DNA from: Bacillota bacterium
Lineage (GTDB): Bacteria; Bacillota; Clostridia; Peptostreptococcales; Anaerovoracaceae
Reading direction: 5' to 3'
Assembly: GCA_017436705.1 (NCBI GenBank)
Contig: JAFSCP010000046.1
Location: 91,505 to 155,504 of the forward strand
DNA: 64,000 bases
Shown: positions 16,804 to 25,742 of the stretch, piece by piece
How positions within the stretch are numbered: the stretch's first letter is position 1
How the letters are laid out: every line of letters starts with the position of its first letter
Notes under the pieces: generated by a model
Seen by the model: the letters and a program-made list of their open reading frames with translations, nothing else
Told to the model about the DNA's origin: nothing
The model's database searches: none
Translations under genes and position numbers: made by a program

Positions 16804-17686
16804 TTTACTTTATAACATCAAACAGGGCTTCATCCAGATTTTCCGTAACAGGGGAATGAGCCTTGCGTCAATATTTTCAATAGTAGCAATGCTGCTGATT
16901 CTGGGACTTTTCTTCGTGATTACAGTCAACGTAAACCTGTTTACAGAAGTTGTGAAACAGGATTATGACCAGGTGGAAGTTTTCCTTCTTGAAGAAACAA
17001 CCAACGCTGAAGCACAGGAACTCATGGCGAAAATCAAAGCCAGAGACGGCGTTACTGATGTGGTTTACAGAACCAAAGATGATGCGCTGGAAATCATGAA
17101 GCAGCGCTGGGGCGAAAGCGGCTACCTGCTCGACTCACTGGGAGAAAACCCGCTGCCGGCATCAATTCTCATAAGTGTTGAATCGCTGGACAATGCAGGT
17201 GCTGTGGCAGCTTATGCCGGAACTCTTGAGGGAGTTGACGACATTCAGTACTATCAGGAAACAGTTGAAAAACTGACCAGAATCACTGATTTTCTTCAGA
17301 TAGGTGCAATGGTTATCATGGTCTTCCTGGTAGTGGTTTCAGTGGTGGTAGTTTCCAACACAGTAAAACTTACAGTATTTGCCCGTTCCAAGGAAATCGA
17401 AATCATGAAGTATGTGGGCGCGACCAACTGGTTCATCAGAGGGCCATTCATGGCTGAAGGCGTGATTATCGGAATACTGGCAGCGCTGGTATCATCAGGG
17501 CTGATTGCCTTTGTTTACGGCAAAATCGTTGAAACTGTAGGGGCACAGGTTCTTGCAATCGTATCATGTCCGCTGATTTCAGTAGGCTACATGACAAGCA
17601 ACATGGTTATTATTTTCCTGGCGCTTGGTGCAAGTATCGGAGCGTGGGGCAGTCTTCTTTCAATGAGAAGATTCCTCGACACATAA
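16796..17686 (+). CDS. ftsX: cell division protein FtsX
   Basis: Membrane partner of FtsE, 296 residues. TTG start inside the end of ftsE gives translational coupling. Four membrane segments: one near 20-45, three near 170-195, 220-245 and 265-290, with an extracellular loop about 45-165 that contacts hydrolase activators. KEIEIMKYVGATNWFIRGPFMAEG is the conserved cytoplasmic signature near 200. Confidence 0.95.
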   Translation: MSSLLYNIKQGFIQIFRNRGMSLASIFSIVAMLLILGLFFVITVNVNLFTEVVKQDYDQVEVFLLEETTNAEAQELMAKIKARDGVTDVVYRTKDDALEIMKQRWGESGYLLDSLGENPLPASILISVESLDNAGAVAAYAGTLEGVDDIQYYQETVEKLTRITDFLQIGAMVIMVFLVVVSVVVVSNTVKLTVFARSKEIEIMKYVGATNWFIRGPFMAEGVIIGILAALVSSGLIAFVYGKIVETVGAQVLAIVSCPLISVGYMTSNMVIIFLALGASIGAWGSLLSMRRFLDT

Positions 17687-17708
17687 AATATCCGGGGGAT
17701 TACAAGAG

Positions 17709-18755
17709 ATGAGAAAAAAGAGTTTACTTTTAATGCTTATAATGGTGCTGACGGTTACCATGTGCGCCAGCGGAATGGCTTTTGCATCAACACAGAGCGA
17801 ACTGAGAAACGAGCTTGATGATGTGGAAGCTGCACAGGACGAACTGAGCAAAAAAATGGCCAAGGTGTCCAAGGACATCAAGAGCGCGCAGGCTAAGGTT
17901 GACAATCTGAACTACCAGATCAACAAGACCTCTGACGAAATCGCCAACACCGAAAAAAGAATAGAAAAGAAAAAGGTCGAAATGCAGGAGCGCGAAGAAA
18001 ACCTGAACGACAGACTGGTTGTAATGTACAAGAACGGTTCTGTGGGTTTTGTGGATGTACTTATGGGCTCCAACAGCATTTCAGAGTTCGTTTCCAACAT
18101 GGAAATGATCCAGAAAATATACCAGAACGACATCGATGTACTGCAGACACTGCAGACTGAACATGCCGAGCTGGAAGAAATCCAGGCAAATCTCAAGGAA
18201 AAGAAAGTGAGCCTGGCAGAACAGAAATCACAGCTTGCAGTTGAAAAAGCTGACCTTGATGCCAAGAAAAAAGAACTTGAAAAAGAAGAAGACGCTCTGA
18301 AGGAAGAAGCAGACAGACTTACTGCGGAAATCGTCAAGCTGATGGACAAGAACAGTCCTTATGTGGGAGGAGAGTTCGAATGGCCTGTGCCATCCAGCCG
18401 TTACATAACATCATCTTTCGGCAACAGACTTCACCCTACACTTAAAGTATGGAAGTTCCACACAGGTATCGACATCGGTGCATACAGCGGCAAGGATATT
18501 GTAGCAGCTGCTTCCGGTAAGGTAATAATGTCCACATGGTACGGCGGCTATGGAAACTTCGTAATGATTGACCATGGCGGCGGAATCGTAACATGCTACG
18601 GACATGCTTCCAAGCTTATCGCCAAGAAAGGCGACATTGTAAAGCGTGGTCAGGTTATCGCCAAAATCGGTTCTACCGGACGTTCCACCGGCCCTCACCT
18701 TCACTTTGAGGTCCGTGACAACGGTGAGTACATCAACCCTATGAATTATTTTTAA
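17709..18755 (+). CDS. secreted coiled-coil M23 (LytM) endopeptidase or activator, FtsEX-associated
   Basis: 348 residues. Signal peptide about 1-27 (KKSLLLMLIMVLTVTMCASGMAFAS). Long coiled coil about 30-215 (heptads rich in E, K, L). C-terminal LytM domain with HTGIDIG near 257 and GPHLHFEVR near 331, which supply the zinc ligands H, D and HxH, so it is probably catalytically competent. The order ftsE-ftsX-coiled-coil peptidase matches PcsB/CwlO/EnvC loci, where FtsX recruits the coiled coil. Confidence 0.9.
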   Translation: MRKKSLLLMLIMVLTVTMCASGMAFASTQSELRNELDDVEAAQDELSKKMAKVSKDIKSAQAKVDNLNYQINKTSDEIANTEKRIEKKKVEMQEREENLNDRLVVMYKNGSVGFVDVLMGSNSISEFVSNMEMIQKIYQNDIDVLQTLQTEHAELEEIQANLKEKKVSLAEQKSQLAVEKADLDAKKKELEKEEDALKEEADRLTAEIVKLMDKNSPYVGGEFEWPVPSSRYITSSFGNRLHPTLKVWKFHTGIDIGAYSGKDIVAAASGKVIMSTWYGGYGNFVMIDHGGGIVTCYGHASKLIAKKGDIVKRGQVIAKIGSTGRSTGPHLHFEVRDNGEYINPMNYF

Positions 18756-18818
18756 AAAATAAAAGACCAGTGCGCCCGGACCGTTTTGGCCGGGCGTACA
18801 GGCATTATTGGGAGAGTT

Positions 18819-20477
18819 ATGAACAATATAAACGAAACTATAATTAAATTGCTGGAAAAGCGGGGAATTACCAGTCAGGAAGATATTGCGGAATTTCTTT
18901 CTGACAAGCCTCAGCGTACTCACAGCGCAGCTCTTCTGGATGATATTGAAGCTGGTGCTGAGCTCATAATTTCAGAAGCAAAAAAAGGCAGCAGAATCTG
19001 CATCTACGGCGACTATGATGCTGATGGTATCACATCCACTGCTCTGATGCTGAGCATTCTGGGCCACCTGACCGGCAAGGAAAAGCTGGGCTACTATATA
19101 CCGTCCAGATTTGAAGAAGGTTACGGACTGAATATGGACGCTGTAAAGTCAATCGCAGACAGCGGCTACGACATGATAATAACTGTGGACTGCGGCAGTG
19201 TTTCTGCAGAAGAAGTTGCCTATGCACAGCAATTAGGTATGACAATACTGGTGACCGACCATCACAATATCACTGATAAAATGGCCGGCTGCCTTCTCAT
19301 AAACCCTAAAAAACCTGGAAGCAGATATCCTTTCAGGGAGCTTTCCGGCTGCGGTGTGGCTTTTAAAGTTGCCCAGGTAATCCAGCAGAAAGCAGGACTT
19401 CCCAAGAGCGTACTGAGCGAGGTGCTGGATCTGGTGGCAATCGGCACAGTGGGTGACATTATGCCCCTTGTTGATGAAAACAGAACCATGGTCAAATTCG
19501 GTCTTAAAACCATTAACATGGGCAGACGTCCCGGGCTGCGCAGACTGGCAGAAGGTGCGGGCCTCAAGGTAGGCACAATTACTTCTGAAAATCTGGGTTT
19601 CATAATCGTACCTCACCTCAATGCCAGCGGCAGAATTGAGGACGCTTCCCAGGCCGTAAAACTGCTGACAGCTGAAGAGGGAGACACTGAAATCGACCGC
19701 ATTGTTGAGGACCTTCTCTTCAAAAATCAGGAAAGACGCCGCCTGCAGAATGAAACTTACAAATCATGCAGCGAAGGACTGGACAAGGATAATCCTGAGG
19801 ACTTCATCCTGATCAGGTCCGAAGATGCCCACGAAGGAATCGCCGGAATAGTTGCAGGCAAGATTAAAGATACATTTTACAGACCATCGGTGATTCTCAC
19901 ACCGACCGGCAGCGAAGGACAGCTTCTTAAAGGTACAGGAAGAAGTATAGAAGGAGTAAATCTTTATCAGCTTCTCAAGGCTCACGAAGAACTTTTCGAA
20001 AAGTTCGGCGGTCATGCCGGGGCATGCGGATTCACGATGAAGGCTGAAAATTTTGATGCGCTGAAGCAGGGCCTTCTCAGTGAAATGAAAGTGCTTTGTG
20101 AAGATAATGGAGACATTTTCATTAAAAAATATGCTGTGGATATGGACCTGGATTTCAGTGATATAACTGTTGATTTTGCAGACCAGCTGCAGATGCTGGC
20201 ACCTTTTGGCAACGCCAATCCGAAGCCTTTGTTCAGACTGGTCAATGTGACTCTGACCGATGTGAAATACATGGGCAATGACAATCAGCATGTGCGTTTC
20301 GCTGCCTGCGACAGAGAAGGAAATACAGTTCAGTGCGTGCTTTTCAACAAAGCTGCAGAATACGGACTTTCCCTTTATGCTAGAAGACCGGTAGAGCTGA
20401 TTGGCAGTCTTGAAAGCCAGGTGTGGCAGGGAACAAAGCGTCTTCAGTTCATGGTTGAAAAAATTAAGTTTGACTAA
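18819..20477 (+). CDS. recJ: single-strand-specific exonuclease RecJ
   Basis: 5'-3' exonuclease of the DHH family, used in recombination and repair, 552 residues. Motif I YGDYDADGITSTALML near 66, DCGS near 126, motif III DHHNI near 147, DHHA1 domain with GGHAGACGFTM near 402, and an OB-like C-terminus. GGGAGAG before ATG 18819 decides the start; the upstream Met at 18786 has none. A GC hairpin (18772-18797) lies between the LytM gene and recJ. Confidence 0.95.
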   Translation: MNNINETIIKLLEKRGITSQEDIAEFLSDKPQRTHSAALLDDIEAGAELIISEAKKGSRICIYGDYDADGITSTALMLSILGHLTGKEKLGYYIPSRFEEGYGLNMDAVKSIADSGYDMIITVDCGSVSAEEVAYAQQLGMTILVTDHHNITDKMAGCLLINPKKPGSRYPFRELSGCGVAFKVAQVIQQKAGLPKSVLSEVLDLVAIGTVGDIMPLVDENRTMVKFGLKTINMGRRPGLRRLAEGAGLKVGTITSENLGFIIVPHLNASGRIEDASQAVKLLTAEEGDTEIDRIVEDLLFKNQERRRLQNETYKSCSEGLDKDNPEDFILIRSEDAHEGIAGIVAGKIKDTFYRPSVILTPTGSEGQLLKGTGRSIEGVNLYQLLKAHEELFEKFGGHAGACGFTMKAENFDALKQGLLSEMKVLCEDNGDIFIKKYAVDMDLDFSDITVDFADQLQMLAPFGNANPKPLFRLVNVTLTDVKYMGNDNQHVRFAACDREGNTVQCVLFNKAAEYGLSLYARRPVELIGSLESQVWQGTKRLQFMVEKIKFD

Positions 20478-20575
20478 GTTTTCGCCGGGTGGTATAATTA
20501 CTTTATATTGTTAGTAATTTAATACATGAAACCGCTGAAACTGAGGCGGTGAGTTTGTATGGAAGGAGACCGGGT

Positions 20576-20878
20576 ATGGCATACGAGTCAAAATTTAAAA
20601 GAGACGATATCGATGAACTTTTCGACGCAGTGCTTACTTTAGAAGACAGAGAAGACTGCTACCGTTTCTTCGAAGATATCTGCACCATCAACGAAATACA
20701 TGCAATTGCACAGAGACTTCAGGTGGCTAAACTGCTTTCACAGAAAAAAACCTACAGCGAAATTGAAGGTATTACCAAAGCATCCACTGCAACTATCAGC
20801 AGAATCAACAAATGCCTGGTTTACGGTGCGGACGGTTATAAGAGAGTTCTGGAAAGACTTAAAGACGAAGAAGAATAA
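20576..20878 (+). CDS. yerC: YerC/YecD family TrpR-related DNA-binding protein
   Basis: 100 residues with a Trp-repressor-like helix-turn-helix (LSQKKTYSEIEGITKASTATISRINKCL, split here as SQKKTYSEIEG and TASTATISRINK-like segment near 55-80). AAGGAGA precedes ATG 20576; the ORF extends further upstream without a ribosome site. The targets of this family are unknown. A terminator follows. Confidence 0.88.
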   Translation: MAYESKFKRDDIDELFDAVLTLEDREDCYRFFEDICTINEIHAIAQRLQVAKLLSQKKTYSEIEGITKASTATISRINKCLVYGADGYKRVLERLKDEEE

Positions 20879-20888
20879 GGAAAAGCTT

Positions 20889-20918
20889 AAAGAACGCCGC
20901 CGGCGTTCTTTGTTTTTT
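20889..20918 (+). terminator. terminator after yerC
   Basis: AAAGAACGCC / GGCGTTCTTT, perfect 10-bp arms with a 3-nt loop, then GTTTTTT. Confidence 0.88.
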
Positions 20919-20930
20919 GAATGGAGAATT

Positions 20931-21479
20931 ATGAAATACAGCATATACTTTTTTGAAGGAGAATTGAAAAACGAGGGGCTTCGCAGGGCGCTGACTCTGG
21001 AGGCGGTTTCGTCATACTGCCTGAGCCGGGGCATTGATTTTGATGCTGAAAATGCTGTAATATCAAAGGGCGAAAAGGGCAAACCCTTTATCGCAGGTCT
21101 GCCGGTTCATTATAATGTGAGCCACACGGGCAGCATGTGGATGTGCTTAGCAGGTCCGGCAGAGTGCGGAATTGATATTCAGCTCGCAAAGGAATGCGAT
21201 TACGAAAAGATTGCAGCGCGTCATTTCAGCCCGGCAGAGCAGGATTACGTGCGGCTCTGGGGCATTGACGGTTTTTTCCGCATATGGACGCGCCGGGAGG
21301 CTTACGGCAAGTTTACAGGAGAAGGTTTTTACGGCAGGATGCCGGATTTTGTTGATAAGGACGGCAATCTTACTGAGTATACCGGCGGGGCATATTTAAG
21401 AGAAATTAACATTGCAGATGATATTTTCTGCGTTTACTGTACAGGAGGTAAAGATGATGAAATTGAGTTTTTTGGTTGA
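20931..21479 (+). CDS. 4'-phosphopantetheinyl transferase superfamily protein
   Basis: Transfers the CoA phosphopantetheine arm to a carrier protein. 182 residues. GEKGKPFI..LPVHYNVSHTG near 45-65, the Mg2+-binding CGIDIQ near 80, and FFRIWTRREAYGKFTGEGF near 115 (WTxKEA motif with R for K). ATGGAGAATT precedes ATG 20931. No carrier-protein or synthase genes are near, so the target (fatty-acid ACP or other) is unknown. Overlaps the next gene by 23 bp. Confidence 0.82.
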   Translation: MKYSIYFFEGELKNEGLRRALTLEAVSSYCLSRGIDFDAENAVISKGEKGKPFIAGLPVHYNVSHTGSMWMCLAGPAECGIDIQLAKECDYEKIAARHFSPAEQDYVRLWGIDGFFRIWTRREAYGKFTGEGFYGRMPDFVDKDGNLTEYTGGAYLREINIADDIFCVYCTGGKDDEIEFFG

Positions 21480-22284
21480 TAACAAGACAGAGCATTCAAA
21501 GTGTCAGGCTGAGTGGGGACTTGCGCTGTTCATTGAAAGTGAAGGGCACAAGATCCTTTTTGACACAGGCTGTTCGGACATGTTTATCCGCAATGCAAAG
21601 GCCATGGGTATTGACCTGACTGAAGCGGAGGCTGTCCTTGTGAGCCACGGCCACTACGACCATACAGAAGGTATGCCGGCATTTGTGGAACTTAACAGGA
21701 CTGCACCGATTTATATTCACAAAAATGCTTTTTACAAGTGCTATGGTACCAACAAGAAGGGTATTGATGACTGGCACTGCGGCCTGTGGTGGAGCGACGA
21801 ATTCAGAAAGTCCATCGAAGACCGTTTCATACTTACAGAAAACGCAGTGAAAGTTACGGAAAATATGACCCTCATCGGCAACATTCCTGACTTTGAGGAG
21901 TATCCGCCGACAGAAGTTTTTCACAGGGAAATTGAGCCGGGCAAGCTTATCCCTGACGATATGAGTCACGAGCAGTTCCTGGTTGTGGAGGAAGGTGACC
22001 ACATTATTATCATTTCCGGCTGCTGCCACAGAGGTGCAGTTCCGACCATAAAGACTGCCCAGAAGTACTTTCCTGATAAAAAAATCGCTGCATTCATCGC
22101 AGGAATGCACATGTATTCCCTTAACGATGAACGCCGCAAAAAAATGGTTGGCGAAATCCTGGAGCTGGGCGTTGAGAAGATTTTCCCTGTTCACTGCACA
22201 GGCATGGAAGCAATCATGGAATTCAAAGCCCGCATGGGCGATGGCTGCGTAGTTGCAACCTCGGGAGATGTTTATGAACTCTAA
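21457..22284 (+). CDS. metallo-beta-lactamase-fold hydrolase
   Basis: 275 residues. The zinc motif SHGHYDHTEG near 66 (HxHxDH), SGCCHRG near 190 and the late H (FPVHCTG near 248) are present, as in the archaeal/clostridial MJ0296-like branch annotated as dihydropterin-ribofuranosyl-aminobenzene phosphate synthase-like. GGAGGT 7 nt before ATG 21457 decides the start. Substrate unknown. Confidence 0.85.
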   Translation: MKLSFLVDNKTEHSKCQAEWGLALFIESEGHKILFDTGCSDMFIRNAKAMGIDLTEAEAVLVSHGHYDHTEGMPAFVELNRTAPIYIHKNAFYKCYGTNKKGIDDWHCGLWWSDEFRKSIEDRFILTENAVKVTENMTLIGNIPDFEEYPPTEVFHREIEPGKLIPDDMSHEQFLVVEEGDHIIIISGCCHRGAVPTIKTAQKYFPDKKIAAFIAGMHMYSLNDERRKKMVGEILELGVEKIFPVHCTGMEAIMEFKARMGDGCVVATSGDVYEL

Positions 22285-22780
22285 TGAAAAAGCCCGCGAG
22301 GCAGCGCTGAAAAAGCTGGGAAGCCGGGCCCGCACAGAAAAAGAAATCAGAGACTACCTGCGGTCACTTGGCTTCAGCACTGAAGATGTGAATGATGCGG
22401 TGGGTTTTCTGAAAGAATATAACTATCTGAACGATGAGCGTTACTGCCGCCAGTATTATGCTTACGCCCGCCCTAAAGGCAAGGCCATGCACCGCATAAT
22501 CCGCGAGCTGGAGCAGAAAGGAATCCCTGGAGGCCTTGCGCGGACTGCACTTGAGGATATGGAGGCGGAGCCTGAATACGGCGGAGAAGTTATCAGCGAC
22601 AAAGATGCTGCCCTTGAAGTAGGGTTTAAAATGGCCCGTCAGCAGGAGGCTTCGGGTAAGGACTTTGACCAGAAGTTTCTGGCCCGTGTAGGCCGTCGTC
22701 TGGCCGGTCTTGGCTACGACAGCAGCACATGTTACTACGTTATGAATAAAGTAAAGGATTACGGAAAAGAAGATGAGTGA
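22274..22780 (+). CDS. recX: regulatory protein RecX
   Basis: RecA modulator made of tandem three-helix repeats, 168 residues. ALKKLGSRARTEKEIRDYLRS-like repeat near 10, YLNDERYCRQYYAYARPKGKA near 55, and DFDQKFLARVGRRLAGLGYD near 135. GGGAG before ATG 22274. Overlaps the MBL gene by 11 bp and tcdA by 8 bp, so the cluster is one operon. Confidence 0.85.
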   Translation: MNSNEKAREAALKKLGSRARTEKEIRDYLRSLGFSTEDVNDAVGFLKEYNYLNDERYCRQYYAYARPKGKAMHRIIRELEQKGIPGGLARTALEDMEAEPEYGGEVISDKDAALEVGFKMARQQEASGKDFDQKFLARVGRRLAGLGYDSSTCYYVMNKVKDYGKEDE

Positions 22781-23459
22781 TCAGTTTGAAAGAACCCGGA
22801 CTTTGATCGGGCAGGAAAAATTGGATAAGCTGGCAGCTGCCAGGGTGCTTGTTTTCGGTGTAGGCGGAGTGGGCGGATATGTCTGCGAGGCACTTGCGAG
22901 AGCCGGCATCGGCACCATTGACATTGTGGACAAGGACGTGGTCGACATTACCAACATCAACCGTCAGATTATTGCGACCCATGATACTGTGGGCCGTCCC
23001 AAGGTGCAGGTCTGCCGCGAAAGAATGCTGTCCATCAACCCCTCGCTTAACTGCGATGCAAGGGAGTGCTTCTACCTGCCGGAGCGCGCCGGAGAGTTCG
23101 ATTTCGGTTCTTATGATTATGTGGTAGATGCAATCGATAATGTTACCGCAAAAATCGACATAATCTGCAGAAGCAAGGAGGCAGGAACGCCGGTGATTTC
23201 CTCCATGGGAACAGGCAACAAACTGGACCCGACTGCTTTCAGGATTGCAGATATTGAAAAAACCAAAGTCTGCCCGCTGGCCAAGGTAGTCCGCAAAGAA
23301 CTGCGCGCCCGCGGAATCCGGGGAGTGAAAGTGCTTTACTCTGAGGAAGAACCCCGCAAAACCGCGGGAGAAAGAACCCCCGCCAGCATCAGTTTTGTGC
23401 CGTCCGCGGCAGGTCTGATAATAGCAGGAGAAGTGATTAAGGATATCAGCGGTTTATAG
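22773..23459 (+). CDS. tcdA: tRNA threonylcarbamoyladenosine dehydratase (ThiF/E1-like)
   Basis: Cyclises t6A37 of tRNA to ct6A with ATP. 228 residues. Adenylation domain: nucleotide-binding VFGVGGVGGYVCEALARAGIG near 27, DxDxVxxxNxxRQ (DKDVVDITNINRQ) near 52, and the KxD/N segment DAIDNVTAKI near 118. It lacks the ThiF catalytic-thiolation partners, consistent with TcdA (CsdL). Confidence 0.9.
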   Translation: MSDQFERTRTLIGQEKLDKLAAARVLVFGVGGVGGYVCEALARAGIGTIDIVDKDVVDITNINRQIIATHDTVGRPKVQVCRERMLSINPSLNCDARECFYLPERAGEFDFGSYDYVVDAIDNVTAKIDIICRSKEAGTPVISSMGTGNKLDPTAFRIADIEKTKVCPLAKVVRKELRARGIRGVKVLYSEEEPRKTAGERTPASISFVPSAAGLIIAGEVIKDISGL

Positions 23460-23508
23460 ACTATCCGGTTGACAGAATAAATAGTTGAAGGAACCAATGC
23501 TGCGAAAA

Positions 23509-23696
23509 ACCACTCAAACAGCCCTTTTTTAGTATTTGAGTGGTGATTTCAGCAGAAAAAGCATAATAATCAATCAAAAACACCACTTTGCAAGTTGTTT
23601 TCAGACATCTGAGTGGTGTTTTTTAGTGAAAATAAGGCTAAATTGGTTATAAAACACCACTCTGATAGTGTTTACTGCTTAATTGAGTGGTGTTTT
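23509..23696. repeat. three tandem related palindromes between convergent genes
   Basis: Hairpin 1: ACCACTCAAA / TTTGAGTGGT (23509-23544). Hairpin 2: AAAAACACCACT / AGTGGTGTTTTT (23576-23624). Hairpin 3: AAAACACCACTC / GAGTGGTGTTTT (23651-23696), whose last two bases overlap the stop codon of the minus-strand LOG gene. All share the core ACCACT/AGTGGT at a period of 67-75 bp. Hairpins 2 and 3 have A-tracts left and T-tracts right, so each can terminate in both directions. Confidence 0.85.
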
Positions 23697-24234
23697 ACAT
23701 ATTTTTTTCAAGATAATCCAGCAGCGCACCGGCATCGTCAAAAATTCCGAAAAGCTCCAGGCAGCTTTCTGACATAAATCCCTGCGCTGCCGTGTGGCGG
23801 AGCATCTGCTCAAGCAGGTCGTAATAACCGTTGATGTTGTAGACTGCGATTGGTTTATTGTGCCGGCCAAGCTGCTTCAGAGTGAGAATTTCGAAGAATT
23901 CCTCATAAGTTCCGATGCCGCCGGGAACCATAACAAAAGCGTCTGCCCGGTCTTCCATCAGCTGCTTGCGCTCACGCATGGTTTCTGTAAAAATAAATTC
24001 GCTGCAGTTTTCGTAGAGAATACCGGGTTTGTCGAAAAATGTCGGAGCAATTCCAAGAGAATATCCTCCGGCTGCCATAATGCCGCGGACTGCTGCACCC
24101 ATAAGGCCGGTGGCACCACCGCCGAATACAAGTCCATGACCGTGTTCTGCCATCATACGGCCGAAATCTTCAGCCTTCTGATAATATATTTTTTCAAGTT
24201 CGGTGCTGCTGGCACCGTACATGCAGATGTTCAT
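23695..24234 (-). CDS. LOG-family (TIGR00730) nucleotide 5'-monophosphate phosphoribohydrolase
   Basis: 180 residues from MNICMYGAS; GGAGGTA before this Met decides the start. Rossmann-like fold with FGGGATGLMGA near 39, RERKQLM near 90, and the signature PGGIGTYEEFFEILT near 105. Family members release free cytokinin or, in bacteria, cleave purine/pyrimidine nucleoside monophosphates; the older name is lysine decarboxylase-like. The physiological substrate is unknown. Confidence 0.88.
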   Translation of the reverse strand: MNICMYGASSTELEKIYYQKAEDFGRMMAEHGHGLVFGGGATGLMGAAVRGIMAAGGYSLGIAPTFFDKPGILYENCSEFIFTETMRERKQLMEDRADAFVMVPGGIGTYEEFFEILTLKQLGRHNKPIAVYNINGYYDLLEQMLRHTAAQGFMSESCLELFGIFDDAGALLDYLEKNM

Positions 24235-24302
24235 AATATACCTCCATAATGCCCGCCGCACAGGCATTTTCTACATACTACAACAGGAAAGTGAAAGTGT
24301 CA

Positions 24303-25100
24303 ATGAAGAAAAAACTTATTGCCAGAATGGTAACCTTTGCCCTGGTACTCATTGCTGCAGCACACTTCATACCTTATGCGGCGAGCCTGGGGGTTATGCA
24401 GGTTTACAGCAGTATCCATGAAAAACAGGGACTGCCTGAAAAGCATGGGCTGGAGATAAAAATCCCCGGCGGTCTGACCACAGCCGAAAAAGACTGGTAT
24501 CCACGGGTGCTGACTTATCATGCGGGAAAGGACTTCGGCAGATGGGCAGGGGCGCCCGGTATGGAACTGACAGTGCTGTATAATTTCCCGGCTTTCGGAC
24601 GGGTTTTTGACCCGCGGTCGCCCTATTACAGCAGCTTCTACGGAGCCTACGTAGTGTACGGAGCGGATGGAGAACAGACTATGGAGGAACTGGCATCAAT
24701 GGCAGCAGAGTATGATTACAAAGAACTGGTGCTGGCTGATCTTGGGCTGGCTGAAGAGGACATGGCGTTCGACTGGAAAATAACCGGTCAGGAGCCGGAC
24801 GCAGAATATGCCGGTATCAGAGGCTGGACCAGAACCGATGCGGTGGTGACCACAAATGGCATGGCACACCGGCCGGATAAGTTCAGACGTTCATACATCC
24901 AGTACGGATTGCCAAATTACGATGTGGATGAAAGCCGGCAGTTCCAACAGGTTCAGTTGCTGGGGCGGGTCTATGGCAGAGCGTTTGAAGAGTACCGCTG
25001 TCACATTTTCTTTTATATTCTGGCCAAAGATGAAAGGGTGATGGAGCAATGTGACAGGGAAATTCTCGGCAGATCTTCTGTTTACAAATGTAAAGAATAA
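24303..25100 (+). CDS. exported protein of unknown function
   Basis: 265 residues. Signal peptide or anchor in the first 30 (KKKLIARMVTFALVLIAAA). The rest is rich in Tyr, Asp and Gly (VLTYHAGKDFGRW, FDPRSPYYSSFYGAYVVYG) with no family I recognise. AGGAAAG lies upstream of ATG 24303. The promoter of the next toxin-antitoxin pair overlaps its last codons. Confidence 0.6.
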   Translation: MKKKLIARMVTFALVLIAAAHFIPYAASLGVMQVYSSIHEKQGLPEKHGLEIKIPGGLTTAEKDWYPRVLTYHAGKDFGRWAGAPGMELTVLYNFPAFGRVFDPRSPYYSSFYGAYVVYGADGEQTMEELASMAAEYDYKELVLADLGLAEEDMAFDWKITGQEPDAEYAGIRGWTRTDAVVTTNGMAHRPDKFRRSYIQYGLPNYDVDESRQFQQVQLLGRVYGRAFEEYRCHIFFYILAKDERVMEQCDREILGRSSVYKCKE

Positions 25101-25117
25101 TGATATAATTATATCAT
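25081..25117 (+). promoter_or_regulatory. promoter and operator of the toxin-antitoxin pair
   Basis: TTTACA at 25081-25086, 17-bp spacer, TATAAT at 25104-25109. The -10 sits inside a perfect 18-bp palindrome ATGATATAA/TTATATCAT (25100-25117), with a further half site ATGATAT at 25122-25128. This is the expected place for autorepression by the antitoxin. Confidence 0.75.
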
Positions 25118-25140
25118 AAAAATGATATGGAGGTAAAAAA

Positions 25141-25407
25141 GTGATTATCAAAGCATCAGCGGCATTACGTAACGATTATTCTACCATTTCCAATTTAGCT
25201 AAAGAAACTAAAGAACCAATATATATAACAAAAAACGGCGAAGGCGATCTGGTCATAATGGACATTGAGGCATTTGAAAAAAGAGAACAGATGCTGCAGC
25301 TGCGCGCCAGAGTCCTGCAGGCAGAACAGGAACGAATTGACGGTGCACCGACAATGAGCGTAGCTGAAGCACGAGCAAAAACCAGGGAGCGTCTTGGTGG
25401 GCTATAA
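25141..25407 (+). CDS. Phd/YefM-family antitoxin
   Basis: 88 residues, GTG start with GGAGGT upstream. The N-terminal AALRNDYSTISNLAKETKEPIYITKNGEGDLVIM segment (residues about 6-39) is the Phd/YefM DNA-binding fold; the C-terminus (residues 45-88) is charged and probably wraps the toxin. Overlaps the toxin gene by 11 bp. It should repress its own promoter through the 18-bp palindrome. Confidence 0.88.
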   Translation: MIIKASAALRNDYSTISNLAKETKEPIYITKNGEGDLVIMDIEAFEKREQMLQLRARVLQAEQERIDGAPTMSVAEARAKTRERLGGL

Positions 25408-25702
25408 AGTGCAGATTCTTCCAACTGCCTGGGAAGATCTGAAACATATTGAAGACTGGTATTATATGAATTTCAATGCAGATACTGCTGCAAAGGTAAG
25501 CAGCCACATACTAGACTGCATCGAAAGACTGGAGCGTTTTCCTGATTCCGGCTCCCTTACGCCGGATCCGTGGCTGAATGATATGGGGTACCGTATGGTC
25601 ATTGCCGGCAGGCATATTGCCATATATAAAGCTATCAGAGAAAGCGTCTACATATATCATATTGCAGATACCAGAAGTCAATATACGAAATTATTTTACT
25701 GA
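25397..25702 (+). CDS. RelE/ParE-family toxin
   Basis: 101 residues from GTG 25397, which lies 7 nt after AGGGAG; TTG 25394 is an alternative. VQILPTAWEDLKHIEDWYYMN near 5-25 and MGYRMVIAGRHIAIYKAIRESVYIYHIAD near 62-90 match the RelE/ParE fold. ParE (gyrase) versus RelE (ribosome) activity cannot be decided from sequence. Confidence 0.87.
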   Translation: MGYKVQILPTAWEDLKHIEDWYYMNFNADTAAKVSSHILDCIERLERFPDSGSLTPDPWLNDMGYRMVIAGRHIAIYKAIRESVYIYHIADTRSQYTKLFY

Positions 25703-25703
25703 T

Positions 25704-25738
25704 GAAAAAAAGGAAAGCAGCGCGTGCTTTCCTTTTTT
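25704..25738. terminator. bidirectional terminator
   Basis: AAAAAGGAAAGCA / TGCTTTCCTTTTTT; A-tract left and T-tract right serve both the toxin gene and the minus-strand gene that ends at 25743. Confidence 0.85.
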
Positions 25739-25742
25739 CATT

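Noticed and set aside
20549..20575. N-terminal extension of yerC
   Set aside because: The ribosome site AAGGAGA lies inside it and fits ATG 20576.
23509..23696. CRISPR-like spacing of repeats
   Set aside because: Arms are inverted repeats of 10-12 bp with only three units; no direct repeat of CRISPR length and no cas genes.
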